64,000 nucleotides of DNA from an uncultured Aquimarina sp. (GTDB lineage: Bacteria; Bacteroidota; Bacteroidia; Flavobacteriales; Flavobacteriaceae): assembly GCA_947498455.1 (NCBI GenBank), contig CANMKK010000021.1, forward strand, positions 28,169 through 92,168, read 5' to 3'. The first letter of the stretch is position 1, and the number at the start of each line of letters is the position of its first letter. The position numbers were made by a program, and so were the translations under genes. The notes beneath the pieces are model-generated. The model ran no database searches. It was not told the DNA's origin and saw only the letters and a list, made by a program, of their open reading frames with translations. This document shows, one piece after another, positions 1 to 8,747 of the stretch.

Positions 1-1
1 A

Positions 2-499
2 AAGAATTTAGGAAGTTTATTTGACGAAGCAGCATCTAAGAACTGGATTTTGTTTTTTGATGAAGCAGATGCTTTATTTAGTAAACGAACACAAACTACT
101 ACTTCTAATGACCGCCATGCGAATCAGGAAGTAGCATATTTATTACAGCGGATTGAAGATTTTGATGGACTAGTAATACTTGCTACCAATTTACAAAGTA
201 ACATAGATGAAGCTTTTTTAAGACGTTTTCAGATAACTGTTGATTTTCCAAAACCAAAATATAAAGAACGAAAATTATTATGGAAAAAGATGATAGGAAA
301 TACTTTCGAAATTGAAGAAGGTGTCGTAACCATTGATACGATAGCAAAAAACTATGAATTATCAGGAGGAGAAATGATAAATGTAGTTCGATATTGTGCT
401 ATAAAAGCGGCGAGGAATGGAGAAAAGAAGGTGACATTGAATACTATTATGATGGGAATCAAAAGAGAATATAATAAAAGTAATAAGACATTTAATTAA
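2..499 (+). CDS. AAA+ ATPase, C-terminal part (eCIS-type, Afp15-like), cut by the window edge
   Basis: The reading frame is open from base 2, so the start lies left of the window and only the last 165 or so residues are visible. They hold the core of an AAA+ module: a Walker B (ILFFDEADALF, about bases 47-79), sensor 1 (LATN), a paired-arginine finger (RRF) and a sensor 2 helix (LSGGEMINVVRYC). This arrangement matches the ATPase found in extracellular contractile injection systems, where Afp15/PVC15-type proteins act late in assembly. The next gene, 12 bp downstream on the same strand, is a DUF4280 spike-tip protein, which supports that reading. Seen: the motifs and the neighbour. Inferred: the eCIS role, because an isolated AAA+ C-terminus does not prove it. 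Confidence 0.85.
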   Translation, partial: KNLGSLFDEAASKNWILFFDEADALFSKRTQTTTSNDRHANQEVAYLLQRIEDFDGLVILATNLQSNIDEAFLRRFQITVDFPKPKYKERKLLWKKMIGNTFEIEEGVVTIDTIAKNYELSGGEMINVVRYCAIKAARNGEKKVTLNTIMMGIKREYNKSNKTFN

Positions 500-511
500 A
501 AATAAACGAAT

Positions 512-901
512 ATGGCAAATCAAGTATGTAGTGGAGCATTAATTTCTTGCTCTTTTGGATCAGCGCCTTCCACATTAACGATACTACCTGTTAATATGGT
601 AAACACTAGTAGTATGCCCGCAGCAACTATCATGGATTATACTCCATTAGTAAACATTATGAGTTTTGGTACTTGTTCCTCTCCTTCTAATCCAGTGGTA
701 GCAGCAGCAACCAGCGCTGCATTAGGAGTGCTGACACCCATGCCGTGTGTACCGGCAACTGTATCTCCATGGTCACCGGGTATTTCTGATGTATCGATAG
801 GTAAGCTATCCGCTTTAGATGATAGTAGTACGTGTAATTGTATGTGGGCAGGTTCTATTTCTATTTCATTTGCAGGTCAGGTACAAACGGAAGTATCGTG
901 A
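512..901 (+). CDS. DUF4280 PAAR-like spike-tip protein
   Basis: A 129-residue protein rich in Gly, Ser, Pro and Thr that resembles the DUF4280 family: an N-terminal CSGALISCSFG stretch followed by SAPSTLTILP, a central alanine run, and a C-terminal segment with a CNC pair. DUF4280 proteins are PAAR-like and are thought to cap the VgrG-like spike of contractile injection systems, sharpening the tip and sometimes carrying effectors. It follows the AAA+ gene by 12 bp, and its stop (TGA, 899-901) overlaps the ATG of the next gene by one base, so the three genes probably form one operon. The conserved Cys and Asp positions may bind a metal at the tip; that is inference. Confidence 0.8.
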   Translation: MANQVCSGALISCSFGSAPSTLTILPVNMVNTSSMPAATIMDYTPLVNIMSFGTCSSPSNPVVAAATSAALGVLTPMPCVPATVSPWSPGISDVSIGKLSALDDSSTCNCMWAGSISISFAGQVQTEVS

Positions 902-1134
902 TGAAAAAAGTTTTACATGCAATTTCCCAAATAGTAGAAAATCACTATGTCAATCTATTTATATCGATAGGTCTGATAGCTATTGGTATAGAAGAATTGT
1001 ATAAAGAAGGTGTTTTGGACCCCAAAGTTCATTGGAAACACGGAATAGGAGTATATGGAATTTTAATGCTTTGCCAGGCAATTTTTAAAATTCTTAAGGG
1101 AAGTGCTAAGGTGTATAGAGGGAAAAAGAAATAA
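901..1134 (+). CDS. small two-helix membrane protein, last gene of the eCIS strand
   Basis: A 77-residue protein starting at the ATG that overlaps the upstream stop (TGATG), which implies translational coupling. A longer frame from 838 exists, but its extra residues read through the DUF4280 gene and are unlikely. It has two hydrophobic segments, about residues 18-35 (LFISIGLIAIGIEEL) and 47-66 (HGIGVYGILMLCQAIFKIL), joined by a charged loop and followed by a basic tail (KGSAKVYRGKKK). I do not recognise the family. The position, coupled to a spike-tip gene and convergent with a putative effector, would suit a holin-like release protein, an immunity protein or a membrane anchor. None of these is shown by sequence. 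Confidence 0.65.
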   Translation: MKKVLHAISQIVENHYVNLFISIGLIAIGIEELYKEGVLDPKVHWKHGIGVYGILMLCQAIFKILKGSAKVYRGKKK

Positions 1135-1195
1135 TTGGAGTAAGTGTGGATTTATTACAGCTTATACCTTTTATGTTTATAAGTACGTAAACTGA

Positions 1196-3394
1196 CTATT
1201 CATTTTCAACTAACTCAAATGTGTCTTTTCCTGTTTTTACGAAAGAAGCTTGTCTTACGTATTGAAGCTGGCCACTATCTTGTTTAATTGGTGCAATGAT
1301 ATCAATACTATGATTTTTTTCGATCTTATCTAATTCATTATTTGGATCCAGAAGAACATCACTTTGATCATCTTGTATAAAAGCGTTTTGAAATCCCATA
1401 TCGAATCCCATACTTAATAACTGTAGTTTACTCACAGTTCGTGGTAATTTACGTTCTACCTTTGGTGTGTATCCTGATGTACTATAGGCTTCTAGTACGT
1501 TATCTAGATCAGTAACTGATTTAATTCCTTTTGGAAATAATTGTATACTAAGACCAAAAATGTCATCGCTATGTTTTGTTCCTGCTCTTTTAAGAGCACT
1601 TACAAGATCATGTTGGTTTTTGGCGACAATAAGATGTTTGTAATATAGTCTCCACATTGTTATTGGTACAAGACCTTTTATGAAACTAAACTCTTTTTCG
1701 ACATTTTGTGTTTTTAAGTATTCTTGAAAAGGTAGAAAAACTGGAGCACTTTTATAATTGTCAGAATTGGCAGTATTTGCATAAAATTCATTTCCGTGCC
1801 CAAAATCGTCCAGAAATCTTAAGAAATCTGAAGCAAAAGGTTCTCTCATATGATGCATTCCTTTTGAAGAAGTACTAGATGAGATAACTTTGATTTTGCG
1901 CGCTCTCCCCCAATCTAAGAAGGTTCTTTTTGTTTGATCGGCATTTAGACCAATTTCTTTTATTTTTTTCTGAAATATAGGATCCATATAGATCGCATAG
2001 TTTTCTACAGCAGAGGTTTCGTTAATCTCGCAGGTTCCTCCTGTATCTGCAGCACCACTAAGTCCGAATCCCATATAATCGATACCATTACTTTCGGCAA
2101 TTTGTCTAACTCTCTTATCTGGAGCTGCGGGACTGACCCTGTTTTGAATAGAAGAGATCACCATATCCTTTTTCTTAGCAATTTCAAGAAGATTTTCCAG
2201 ATTATCATCCAGTTTTACATCATCTAGTTGTTGGACATTACTTAATCCTATTTTAGCATTAAACATCTTTCCCATTCGTTGGAGATCAGTAAAACTCTTT
2301 TTGATTTCCTTTTTATTACTAGGTACTTCGTGTAACATTATAGTATGGATATATACTCCATTAATTTTTTTTAAATTCACAAGATCATGATAAGCGGTTC
2401 TTTGCTCTTTTGGTTTGTACTTATAAGTTATCCTAATAATACCATTATCGATCTTTAAATCATTAAATAGCTCCGCGGTTTTACCTTTTTGATAGTGTAC
2501 AGCTGCATCAAAGTCTCTAAATCCATTAGCATAGGCCAATGCAATATTTTCTTTACCATTTTGCCCTTTGGCTTTATCCATACCATATATAGTGCTTCGT
2601 ATTGGTAATGCCTTTTGCTCTTCTTCGGGTAAGTTATTTTCGGACTGATCATTTATAATAGAAAGCAAGTATTTTTTTTCTAAAAGCGGGATTTCTTCTT
2701 TATTTGCAATGAACTCTGCAATGCCTTCTAGTTTTCCAGGGTTATTAGTAGCCCATTTTCTAAATTCAATAGTATCCGTAGAATCAAATTTTTCTTTACG
2801 ATATTCAAACTCTACACGTTGTACAGCATTAGAGTAATTAACAATTTGTTTTGGGGATTGAGAGGGGATGGATGCAAATTTCATTTGCATTGCTTTAGCC
2901 CCCATCACATCTGCTTCTCGTTCTAATCCTTGATCATCGTTTATATTCACTTTGCCTTTCATCTGCATGGTAGGGCGTACTCTACCTTGTTTTTGTTGTA
3001 CTACGTGCCAGGCTTCATGCGGTAAATGTTTTTCTTGCCCGGGAGCTATATGAACATGATTTCCCTGGGCATAGGCGTGTGCTTGTAATTGTGCAGGCTT
3101 AGAAGAATTGTAATGTACACGAGTATCACTCATATCCAATCCTGATAAGTTTTCAATCCCAGATTTTAATTGATCAGGTAAACCAGTTTTGTTAGCGACT
3201 TTTTGAATAGGAGCAGTTACAGTGTTGATTTGAGCTCGCTGTGCTACAGATTTAGGACTTTGAGAAATCGATTTTTGCAAATCAGTATGATAAGAATTTA
3301 GAGCTCTATTGTCTTTAAATTGGATGGATGGAGCATTATTGTTTTTCTTTTCTGAAAGTGAATCTTTTTTAAACTGTCTCGGAGAGGTGTGCAT
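1196..3394 (-). CDS. DUF4157 eCIS-associated protein with an aldo/keto-reductase-like domain (candidate effector)
   Basis: 732 residues with no signal peptide. Residues about 70-165 are a DUF4157 (eCIS core) domain, with HEAWH at 126-130 and a likely third metal ligand in EREADVMG (E160). This domain is typical of proteins carried by extracellular contractile injection systems. Residues about 262-530 read as an aldo/keto reductase: GFRDFDAAVHY (D296, Y301, five apart as in the family), ITYKYK (K325), IMLHEVP (H355), AKIGLSNV where reductases have IGVSNF, SIQNRVSP where they have NQxxxHP, and KVISSSTS where they have VIPKS. The full D-Y-K-H tetrad is therefore present. Residues 540-732 match nothing I recognise. 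The gene converges on the eCIS genes. The effector role is inferred from the fusion and the locus; the enzyme activity is a prediction. Confidence 0.8.
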   Translation of the reverse strand: MHTSPRQFKKDSLSEKKNNNAPSIQFKDNRALNSYHTDLQKSISQSPKSVAQRAQINTVTAPIQKVANKTGLPDQLKSGIENLSGLDMSDTRVHYNSSKPAQLQAHAYAQGNHVHIAPGQEKHLPHEAWHVVQQKQGRVRPTMQMKGKVNINDDQGLEREADVMGAKAMQMKFASIPSQSPKQIVNYSNAVQRVEFEYRKEKFDSTDTIEFRKWATNNPGKLEGIAEFIANKEEIPLLEKKYLLSIINDQSENNLPEEEQKALPIRSTIYGMDKAKGQNGKENIALAYANGFRDFDAAVHYQKGKTAELFNDLKIDNGIIRITYKYKPKEQRTAYHDLVNLKKINGVYIHTIMLHEVPSNKKEIKKSFTDLQRMGKMFNAKIGLSNVQQLDDVKLDDNLENLLEIAKKKDMVISSIQNRVSPAAPDKRVRQIAESNGIDYMGFGLSGAADTGGTCEINETSAVENYAIYMDPIFQKKIKEIGLNADQTKRTFLDWGRARKIKVISSSTSSKGMHHMREPFASDFLRFLDDFGHGNEFYANTANSDNYKSAPVFLPFQEYLKTQNVEKEFSFIKGLVPITMWRLYYKHLIVAKNQHDLVSALKRAGTKHSDDIFGLSIQLFPKGIKSVTDLDNVLEAYSTSGYTPKVERKLPRTVSKLQLLSMGFDMGFQNAFIQDDQSDVLLDPNNELDKIEKNHSIDIIAPIKQDSGQLQYVRQASFVKTGKDTFELVENE

Positions 3395-3491
3395 ATTCGT
3401 ATCTGGTTAATGAAGTACTAAGATACTTAAAAAAAGTGAGAGATGTGGGGAGAAAGTAGAAGTTGCAACTCGGGTTAAATGGGGTGTACTA

Positions 3492-4940
3492 TTAAATAGT
3501 CTTTTTATTTTTTTGATCATTTGATGACTTTACTAAGGCATTAATCATTCCATTAAAGACAAAAGAGTGAAAAGGCATTACAGCATACCAATATAATCTA
3601 CCCCAAACACCTTTAGGGCGAAAAACGGCTTGTTGATAGAGTCTGTTTTTCACAATTTTAAATTCTAACCAAGCTTCTCCTGGCAATTTCATTTCAGCGA
3701 ATAATAAAAGGCGTTTTTCTTTTTTATCCGCAAGTAATACACGCCAAAAATCCAAGGCATCTCCTGCTTCTAAATAAGAATTATGAGTTCGTCCGCGACG
3801 TAACCCCACACCTCCAAATATTTTGTCTATATATCCCCTAATTCTCCATAGCCAATTAAAACTATACCATCCATTTTCACCTCCAATACACCAGATTTTA
3901 TGTAATGTAAAAGAGTGATCTGTTACATCTCTAAATCTTACATCCTTAAAACAACCATAGGTTGGTAGTTCTATATGAGTAGTTAATTGATCATTAAATA
4001 CACCACTGCTTATAGCATCTTTCCAGCTGGATATAACGGCATTTTGTTCTATTTTTTGAAACGCCAATGATACAGCTTCTTTATAAGATATAGGATTGAT
4101 ATGTAATAGTTGATTTATGGCACTTGTTTTACCAATAACCTCTACCTTCATACTATCCACTAAAGCTTGAGCTAAATTAAAAGAGATTGAAGTAACAAAA
4201 TACAACCAGTAAGAGGATAGTTTTGGAGTTAAAATTGGTAACGTAAAAATGGAACGTTTAAGCCCTCTGATTTCACCGAAATGCAATAACATTTCTTTAT
4301 AAGTTAGTATTTCCGGGCCAAAAATGTCAAATGATTTATTGTACACTTTCTCTACTGCAATAGCATTTGTTAAAAAGCCTAGAACATCTCTAATAGCAAT
4401 AGGTTGAGTTCTGGTATTTAACCATTTTGGAGTAATCATTATAGGTAGTTTTTCGACAATATCTCTAATGATTTCAAAAGAAGCACTGCCACTACCTACG
4501 ATAATACCAGCTCTAAAAGTAGTAAGGGCATACTGTGCCGACTTAAGAGTTTTTTCTACTTGTAAACGGGATTTTAAATGTTTTGATAATGAATTGTCGT
4601 TTACAATACCACTTAAATATATTACTTGTCGACATCGAGTTTTTTCAATAAGCTCTTTAAAGTTCGCACCACATTGTTCTTCCATAGATCTAAAATCTCC
4701 AGATTTAGAAGACATAGAATGGATTAAATAGTAGGCAATGTCTATATTCTTAGGGATTTTGACATTTTCGGGCTTTAAAAAATCAATTTTAATAAAAGAG
4801 ATATTACCATGAAATTCAATCTCATCAGGGATACGATCTAAATCACGAACACAACAAATAAGTTCATAGCCTCTATTCAGTAAAATTATAGTGAGCCTTT
4901 TCGCTATATAACCTGTTGTTCCAGTTATTAGAATTTTCAT
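3492..4940 (-). CDS. SDR-family NAD(P)-binding protein with C-terminal DUF2867
   Basis: 482 residues. The N-terminal half is an extended/atypical short-chain dehydrogenase fold: a glycine-rich nucleotide motif (ITGTTGYIAKR, residues 5-15), then an NmrA-like domain to about residue 300. The C-terminal part is DUF2867, recognisable by RRGRTHNSYLEAGDALDFWRV and LPGEAWLEFKI. Proteins with this two-domain layout are common in marine bacteria and have no firmly assigned substrate. The final segment is hydrophobic-aromatic (LYWYAVMPFHSFVF), so peripheral membrane contact is possible. It sits alone on the minus strand, 97 bp downstream of the putative effector's start, with no sign of co-transcription with the eCIS genes. 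Confidence 0.85.
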   Translation of the reverse strand: MKILITGTTGYIAKRLTIILLNRGYELICCVRDLDRIPDEIEFHGNISFIKIDFLKPENVKIPKNIDIAYYLIHSMSSKSGDFRSMEEQCGANFKELIEKTRCRQVIYLSGIVNDNSLSKHLKSRLQVEKTLKSAQYALTTFRAGIIVGSGSASFEIIRDIVEKLPIMITPKWLNTRTQPIAIRDVLGFLTNAIAVEKVYNKSFDIFGPEILTYKEMLLHFGEIRGLKRSIFTLPILTPKLSSYWLYFVTSISFNLAQALVDSMKVEVIGKTSAINQLLHINPISYKEAVSLAFQKIEQNAVISSWKDAISSGVFNDQLTTHIELPTYGCFKDVRFRDVTDHSFTLHKIWCIGGENGWYSFNWLWRIRGYIDKIFGGVGLRRGRTHNSYLEAGDALDFWRVLLADKKEKRLLLFAEMKLPGEAWLEFKIVKNRLYQQAVFRPKGVWGRLYWYAVMPFHSFVFNGMINALVKSSNDQKNKKTI

Positions 4941-5088
4941 TACTATGTTATTGATTTCAAAGTTTATTCAAGCTTCTACTGCTTTTTAAGTTAATGAATA
5001 TTCAATACTTCTCACTTATGGTACAGGAGTTTTTTTTACTTATAAATGTTTTGATTTTTTTGAATATTATATTTTATACCAGTTGTTG

Positions 5089-5225
5089 TTTGAATTTACT
5101 GGAAAAGAAAATAAAGATTTTTTTGTTTCAATTTCAGCATAAAATTTCAGCATAGCTGGGCTACGGTTTATTTTTATGCTGAAATTGAGGCACAAAAAAG
5201 GACATTTTATTACGGTAAATTCAAA
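5089..5225. repeat. 137-bp imperfect palindrome (long-hairpin element)
   Basis: Nested inverted repeats span the whole interval. The outer arms are TTTGAATTTAC (5089-5099) and GTAAATTCAAA (5215-5225). The inner arms are a perfect 17-bp pair, 5128-5144 and 5172-5188 (TCAATTTCAGCATAAAA and its complement). The A/T-rich segments between them also roughly pair. The centre carries CATAGCTGGGCTACGG, resembling the centre of the larger repeat family at 17818 and 20573 (GTGCTGAGCTAC). It fills the gap downstream of the glutathione peroxidase gene but lacks a clean U-tract for minus-strand transcripts, so it is not a typical terminator. Confidence 0.7.
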
Positions 5226-5237
5226 TAATAAATGGTT

Positions 5238-5780
5238 TTAGCTAATATTCTTTAAGATTTTAGAGCTTAAAGGGTTTATCATGGATAAATAATTATCTAC
5301 GAGATTTCCATTTCTATCCACTAAATATTTGTGAAAATTCCATTTAATATTGGAGCTTTTCTTCCCGTTTAAGAACTTTTGTGTTAACCAACTATATAAA
5401 AGGTGCTTTTTCGTGCCTATTACATTAATTTTTTCGGTTAGTATAAAACTTACATTATAATTTTTTTTACAAAAAGCCTCGATTTGAGACGCATCTCCGG
5501 GTTCTTGATTTCCGAATTGATTACAGGGAGATCCTATAATAACAAGATCATCTTTATATCTATTGCTTAACTTTTGTAGATCTTCATACTGTCGGGTAAA
5601 ACCACATCTCGAAGCTACGTTAACAAATAAAAGATATTTTCCTTTAAAATCAGATAAGTAAATAGGAATACCCGCGATACTCTGTATACTAATATCATAT
5701 ATTGATGTAACGAGGGTTTTAAGGTCATTCGTTTCTTTAGTAATAGAAGGTACTATTTTTGTTTTTTTTATTAATTTCAT
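5238..5780 (-). CDS. glutathione peroxidase family thiol peroxidase
   Basis: 180 residues, the normal length for bacterial Cys-type glutathione peroxidases (BtuE/Gpx). The catalytic triad is visible: the peroxidatic cysteine in NVASRCGFT (C59), glutamine in NQFGNQEPG (Q92) and tryptophan in KWNFHK (W147, N148). A second cysteine in SPCNQFG (C86) is the usual family position. The Cys is not selenocysteine. The first 25 residues are poorly conserved and may be extra, since the domain proper begins near IYDISIQSI. These enzymes reduce peroxides in the cytoplasm, probably with thioredoxin as donor. It stands alone. Confidence 0.93.
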   Translation of the reverse strand: MKLIKKTKIVPSITKETNDLKTLVTSIYDISIQSIAGIPIYLSDFKGKYLLFVNVASRCGFTRQYEDLQKLSNRYKDDLVIIGSPCNQFGNQEPGDASQIEAFCKKNYNVSFILTEKINVIGTKKHLLYSWLTQKFLNGKKSSNIKWNFHKYLVDRNGNLVDNYLSMINPLSSKILKNIS

Positions 5781-6139
5781 TTAAACTATACTTTTTAAAG
5801 GTTACAATTTTACGATCACTTCTCTAGATGGTAATTTCGAAATGAAAGTTACGATAGGGTCAAATAAATTGTTCAATATAGGTTGGTAGTTAAACGATAA
5901 AAATGATAATATAATAATAACTCTTTACTACTATTGCTTTGTTTGTGCAATGTTAATGTAAAGAGGAGTTTTCCAATTTTGAAGCTAAGTATTTAACAAT
6001 AAGAATTTAATCTATATGTTATGTAGAGATATTTGAAAACGCTATATGTTTGCCAATTTTCTCTTTGGTCATACTATGTAGTTACTAATGATATATTAAA
6101 AAAATGTCCTTAGAATATAATCTGAATCAAATAGACAGA
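5781..6139. other. intergenic stretch with no gene
   Basis: AT-rich 359 bases between two minus-strand genes. I see no open frame with coding character, no RNA gene and no clear repeat. The part nearest 5781 should hold the glutathione peroxidase promoter. Confidence 0.5.
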
Positions 6140-6361
6140 TTATACACTCGGTACTCCCTTCAAGCGTTTTTCTATTTTTTGTTTTTTAGCCGTAAGCAAT
6201 TTCATAATATCCATAAGTTCGGGATCCTTAGTTTCCTTATAGACTTCATTTAAAGCTAAAATAAGCGATTTTGCTTCTCTAGAAGCTGCTACTCGATCAC
6301 TCGAGCTCATATTACTCATTTTTCTGCTTTCGAACTCTAAAGCCCTCTCCATCAATTCCAT
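6140..6361 (-). CDS. small conserved-looking helical protein
   Basis: 73 residues, almost entirely predicted helix, with many charged residues and no signal peptide or membrane segment (MELMERALEFESRKM at the start, KKQKIEKRLKGVP at the end). A second ATG at residue 4 could also serve as the start. The family is unknown to me. Coding bias and the absence of any competing frame suggest a real gene. It may be an adaptor or regulator, but nothing in the sequence decides this. Confidence 0.6.
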   Translation of the reverse strand: MELMERALEFESRKMSNMSSSDRVAASREAKSLILALNEVYKETKDPELMDIMKLLTAKKQKIEKRLKGVPSV

Positions 6362-6576
6362 AAATTTATTTTTAATTAAATATACAAAATGTTTAATAAA
6401 TAAACACTATGTTTAAACAAAATTAACTGTTTTATTTGGCAATATTAATTAAATTTTATAACAATGTTCAATTAAGTTGACTATTTTATAATTTTTATCA
6501 ACTTTTAAAACCTTTAAGAGTTGTATAGTTTTCATAAAAAATAGTTAAACATAGATGTTTTATAATCATACTATTT

Positions 6577-6584
6577 TAAATTTG
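6577..6584 (+). promoter_or_regulatory. -7 element TAAATTTG for the 6619 gene
   Basis: TAAATTTG matches the Bacteroidota TAnnTTTG -7 consensus and lies 35 bp before the ATG at 6619. No convincing TTG -33 box is seen. It sits inside a small A/T palindrome (AAATTTGCGCCCAAATTT). Confidence 0.5.
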
Positions 6585-6618
6585 CGCCCAAATTTAGGAT
6601 AGAAACTATCTGTAAAAT

Positions 6619-6945
6619 ATGATTTCAAAAAGAGTGAACATATCTAAGCTTTTAAAAGACTTCATTATGATAATGATGTTTTTTGCTATGATTGTACAGC
6701 AATCTGTTCTTACAATTGCTCTTTTTACTGATACATCCTATGAATTTGTGCAGCTCAATGCTGATGAAGATTCGGAAGAAAAAAATCATAAAAACGATGA
6801 TAAAAAAGATGAATCTGTCCAACTACATACGATAAATGCATACGCTTCGTACTGCTTTAAAATCAAACAGGCAATTTATACTTCTCAAAAACCGGGGCTA
6901 GATTTCTGTTTAGAAATTCTTATTCCACCTCCAGATTTAGCATAA
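6619..6945 (+). CDS. small exported or membrane-anchored protein of unknown function
   Basis: 108 residues. Residues about 14-35 are hydrophobic (FIMIMMFFAMIVQQSVLTIAL), a signal peptide or single membrane anchor. A strongly charged linker follows (DEDSEEKNHKNDDKKDES) and then a conserved-looking tail with two cysteines ending in LIPPPDLA. I do not know a function. It precedes the secretion-like ABC/HlyD/TolC set on the same strand, but 128 bp separate them, so co-transcription is uncertain. Confidence 0.7.
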   Translation: MISKRVNISKLLKDFIMIMMFFAMIVQQSVLTIALFTDTSYEFVQLNADEDSEEKNHKNDDKKDESVQLHTINAYASYCFKIKQAIYTSQKPGLDFCLEILIPPPDLA

Positions 6946-7073
6946 CTCCATTTTATAATCTATTGAAATTATTCTTGAAATAGATTTATACAGTAGCTGT
7001 ATATAACTCACTAATTAATAAAGGATTAAAATAATAGTAGTCCGTAGCATTTTTATGCTTAAAATTAAATTAA

Positions 7074-8747
7074 ATGAAAAATATAATGTCCCCTTGGAAA
7101 CGTTTTATAAATCTACTTAAACTAGATAAAAAAGATATACGTCAGCTTTTTTATTATGCTATTTTTGCTGGCTTGGTAGCACTTACACTACCATTAGGAA
7201 TTCAGGCTATTATAAACTTAATACAAGGAGCGCAAGTGTCTTCTTCTTGGATTGTTCTTGTAATGCTTGTAACATTAGGTGTTGTATTTCAAGGAATTTT
7301 ACAACTAATGCAATTACGTATTCTCGAGAATATACAACAGAAAATATTTACAAGAGCTTCTTTTGAATTTGCCTATCGTTTTCCGAAAATAAAAATGGAA
7401 GAATTACATAATTACTATCCTCCGGAATTGGCGAATCGTTTTTTTGATGTGTTGACAATTCAGAAAGGATTATCCAAAATTTTAATTGATTTTCCGGCAG
7501 CGACTTTACAGATTATATTCGGATTGATCTTACTCTCATTGTACCATCCATTCTTTATAATCTATGGTTTAATGCTTGTTATCTTAATATATGTAGTATT
7601 TAAGTTTACAGCAAAAAAAGGTTTGAATACGAGTCTTGTAGAGTCTAAAAGAAAATATATCGTTGCACATTGGATACAGGAAATTTCTCGTTCGATAACT
7701 ACTTTTAAACTATCAGGCAAGACAAGTCTAGCAATGGATAGAAACGATGAACTTACTACCAATTATTTGGATGCCCGTGAAAGCCATTTTCAGGTATTGA
7801 TTTTGCAATTTATTCAATTAATAGGTTTTAAAGTCCTTGTTACTGCAGGATTACTTATAATTGGTGGGCTTTTGGTACTTAATCAGAAAATGAATATAGG
7901 TCAGTTTGTTGCTGCAGAAATTATCATCCTACTTGTAATAGGCTCTGTGGAAAAATTGATAAAAGGATTAGAATCTTTTTATGATGTACTGACTTCATTA
8001 GAGAAAATAGGTCAGGTTGTAGATAAGGAATTAGAAGTCCAAACGGGACAAGATCCTTTTGAAACATCTGAACAGTTAAAAATAGAATTAGATAATCTAA
8101 AGTATGTAACACCAGAAGATAGGGAAGTACTTAGCAATATTAATTTGGATATTGAAAAAGGTGATAAAATATTGATTGAAGGAGCTTCTGGTTCTGGTAA
8201 AACAACTTTGCTAAGAATTCTATCGGCACTCATAAAACCTACAAGTGGAGCTTTTTATATAAATGGGGTGTCTATAAAAGGTGTTTGGTTTAATAAATAC
8301 AGGTCTAATATTGGGCAAGTTTTACCATCGCAATCACCTTTTGAAGGTACAATCCTGGAGAATTTAACTTTTGGTAATAAGGATATACCACAAGAACACC
8401 TCCATCTGGTATTAAAAAACCTTGGCCTCTTGTCATTTATAAAAGAGCAACCTAATGGTGTAAATACGATGTTATATCCAGAAGGACAGCAAATTCCTTT
8501 TACGGTATCAAAACGTATTGTTTTGGCGAGAGCAATTATTCACAAACCTAAACTACTCTTACTTAAAGATCCATTAGAAAATTTTGAAACTAGCGAAGCT
8601 GTTCGAATTATTAAATATCTAACAGAGCCTGAGCAACCTTGGACGATTGTTGTTTCGAGTAGAAATGAATACTGGAAACAGTTTTGCAACCGAATTATTA
8701 AAATTTCAGAAGGAGTTATAATTTCAAATAATCAAAACAATGCTTAA
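7074..8747 (+). CDS. type I secretion-like ABC transporter (permease plus degenerate ATPase domain)
   Basis: 557 residues. The N-terminal half is an ABC exporter transmembrane domain with about five or six helices (from LFYYAIFAGLVALTLPLG near residue 25 to VAAEIIILLVIGSV near 290). There is no C39 peptidase domain. The ATPase domain has a good Walker A (GASGSGKTT, about 369-377), but the signature motif reads FTVSKRIVLARA instead of LSGGQ, and the Walker B reads LLLLKDPLEN instead of LLLLDEP. The general base and signature serine/glycines are therefore lost, and ATP hydrolysis may be weak or absent. It overlaps the downstream adaptor gene by 8 bp and forms an operon with adaptor and outer membrane channel. 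Substrate unknown. Confidence 0.88.
   Translation: MKNIMSPWKRFINLLKLDKKDIRQLFYYAIFAGLVALTLPLGIQAIINLIQGAQVSSSWIVLVMLVTLGVVFQGILQLMQLRILENIQQKIFTRASFEFAYRFPKIKMEELHNYYPPELANRFFDVLTIQKGLSKILIDFPAATLQIIFGLILLSLYHPFFIIYGLMLVILIYVVFKFTAKKGLNTSLVESKRKYIVAHWIQEISRSITTFKLSGKTSLAMDRNDELTTNYLDARESHFQVLILQFIQLIGFKVLVTAGLLIIGGLLVLNQKMNIGQFVAAEIIILLVIGSVEKLIKGLESFYDVLTSLEKIGQVVDKELEVQTGQDPFETSEQLKIELDNLKYVTPEDREVLSNINLDIEKGDKILIEGASGSGKTTLLRILSALIKPTSGAFYINGVSIKGVWFNKYRSNIGQVLPSQSPFEGTILENLTFGNKDIPQEHLHLVLKNLGLLSFIKEQPNGVNTMLYPEGQQIPFTVSKRIVLARAIIHKPKLLLLKDPLENFETSEAVRIIKYLTEPEQPWTIVVSSRNEYWKQFCNRIIKISEGVIISNNQNNA

Noticed and set aside
819..1004. 61-codon frame spanning the end of the DUF4280 gene
   Set aside because: Out of frame with both real genes; the coupled TGATG arrangement explains the region.
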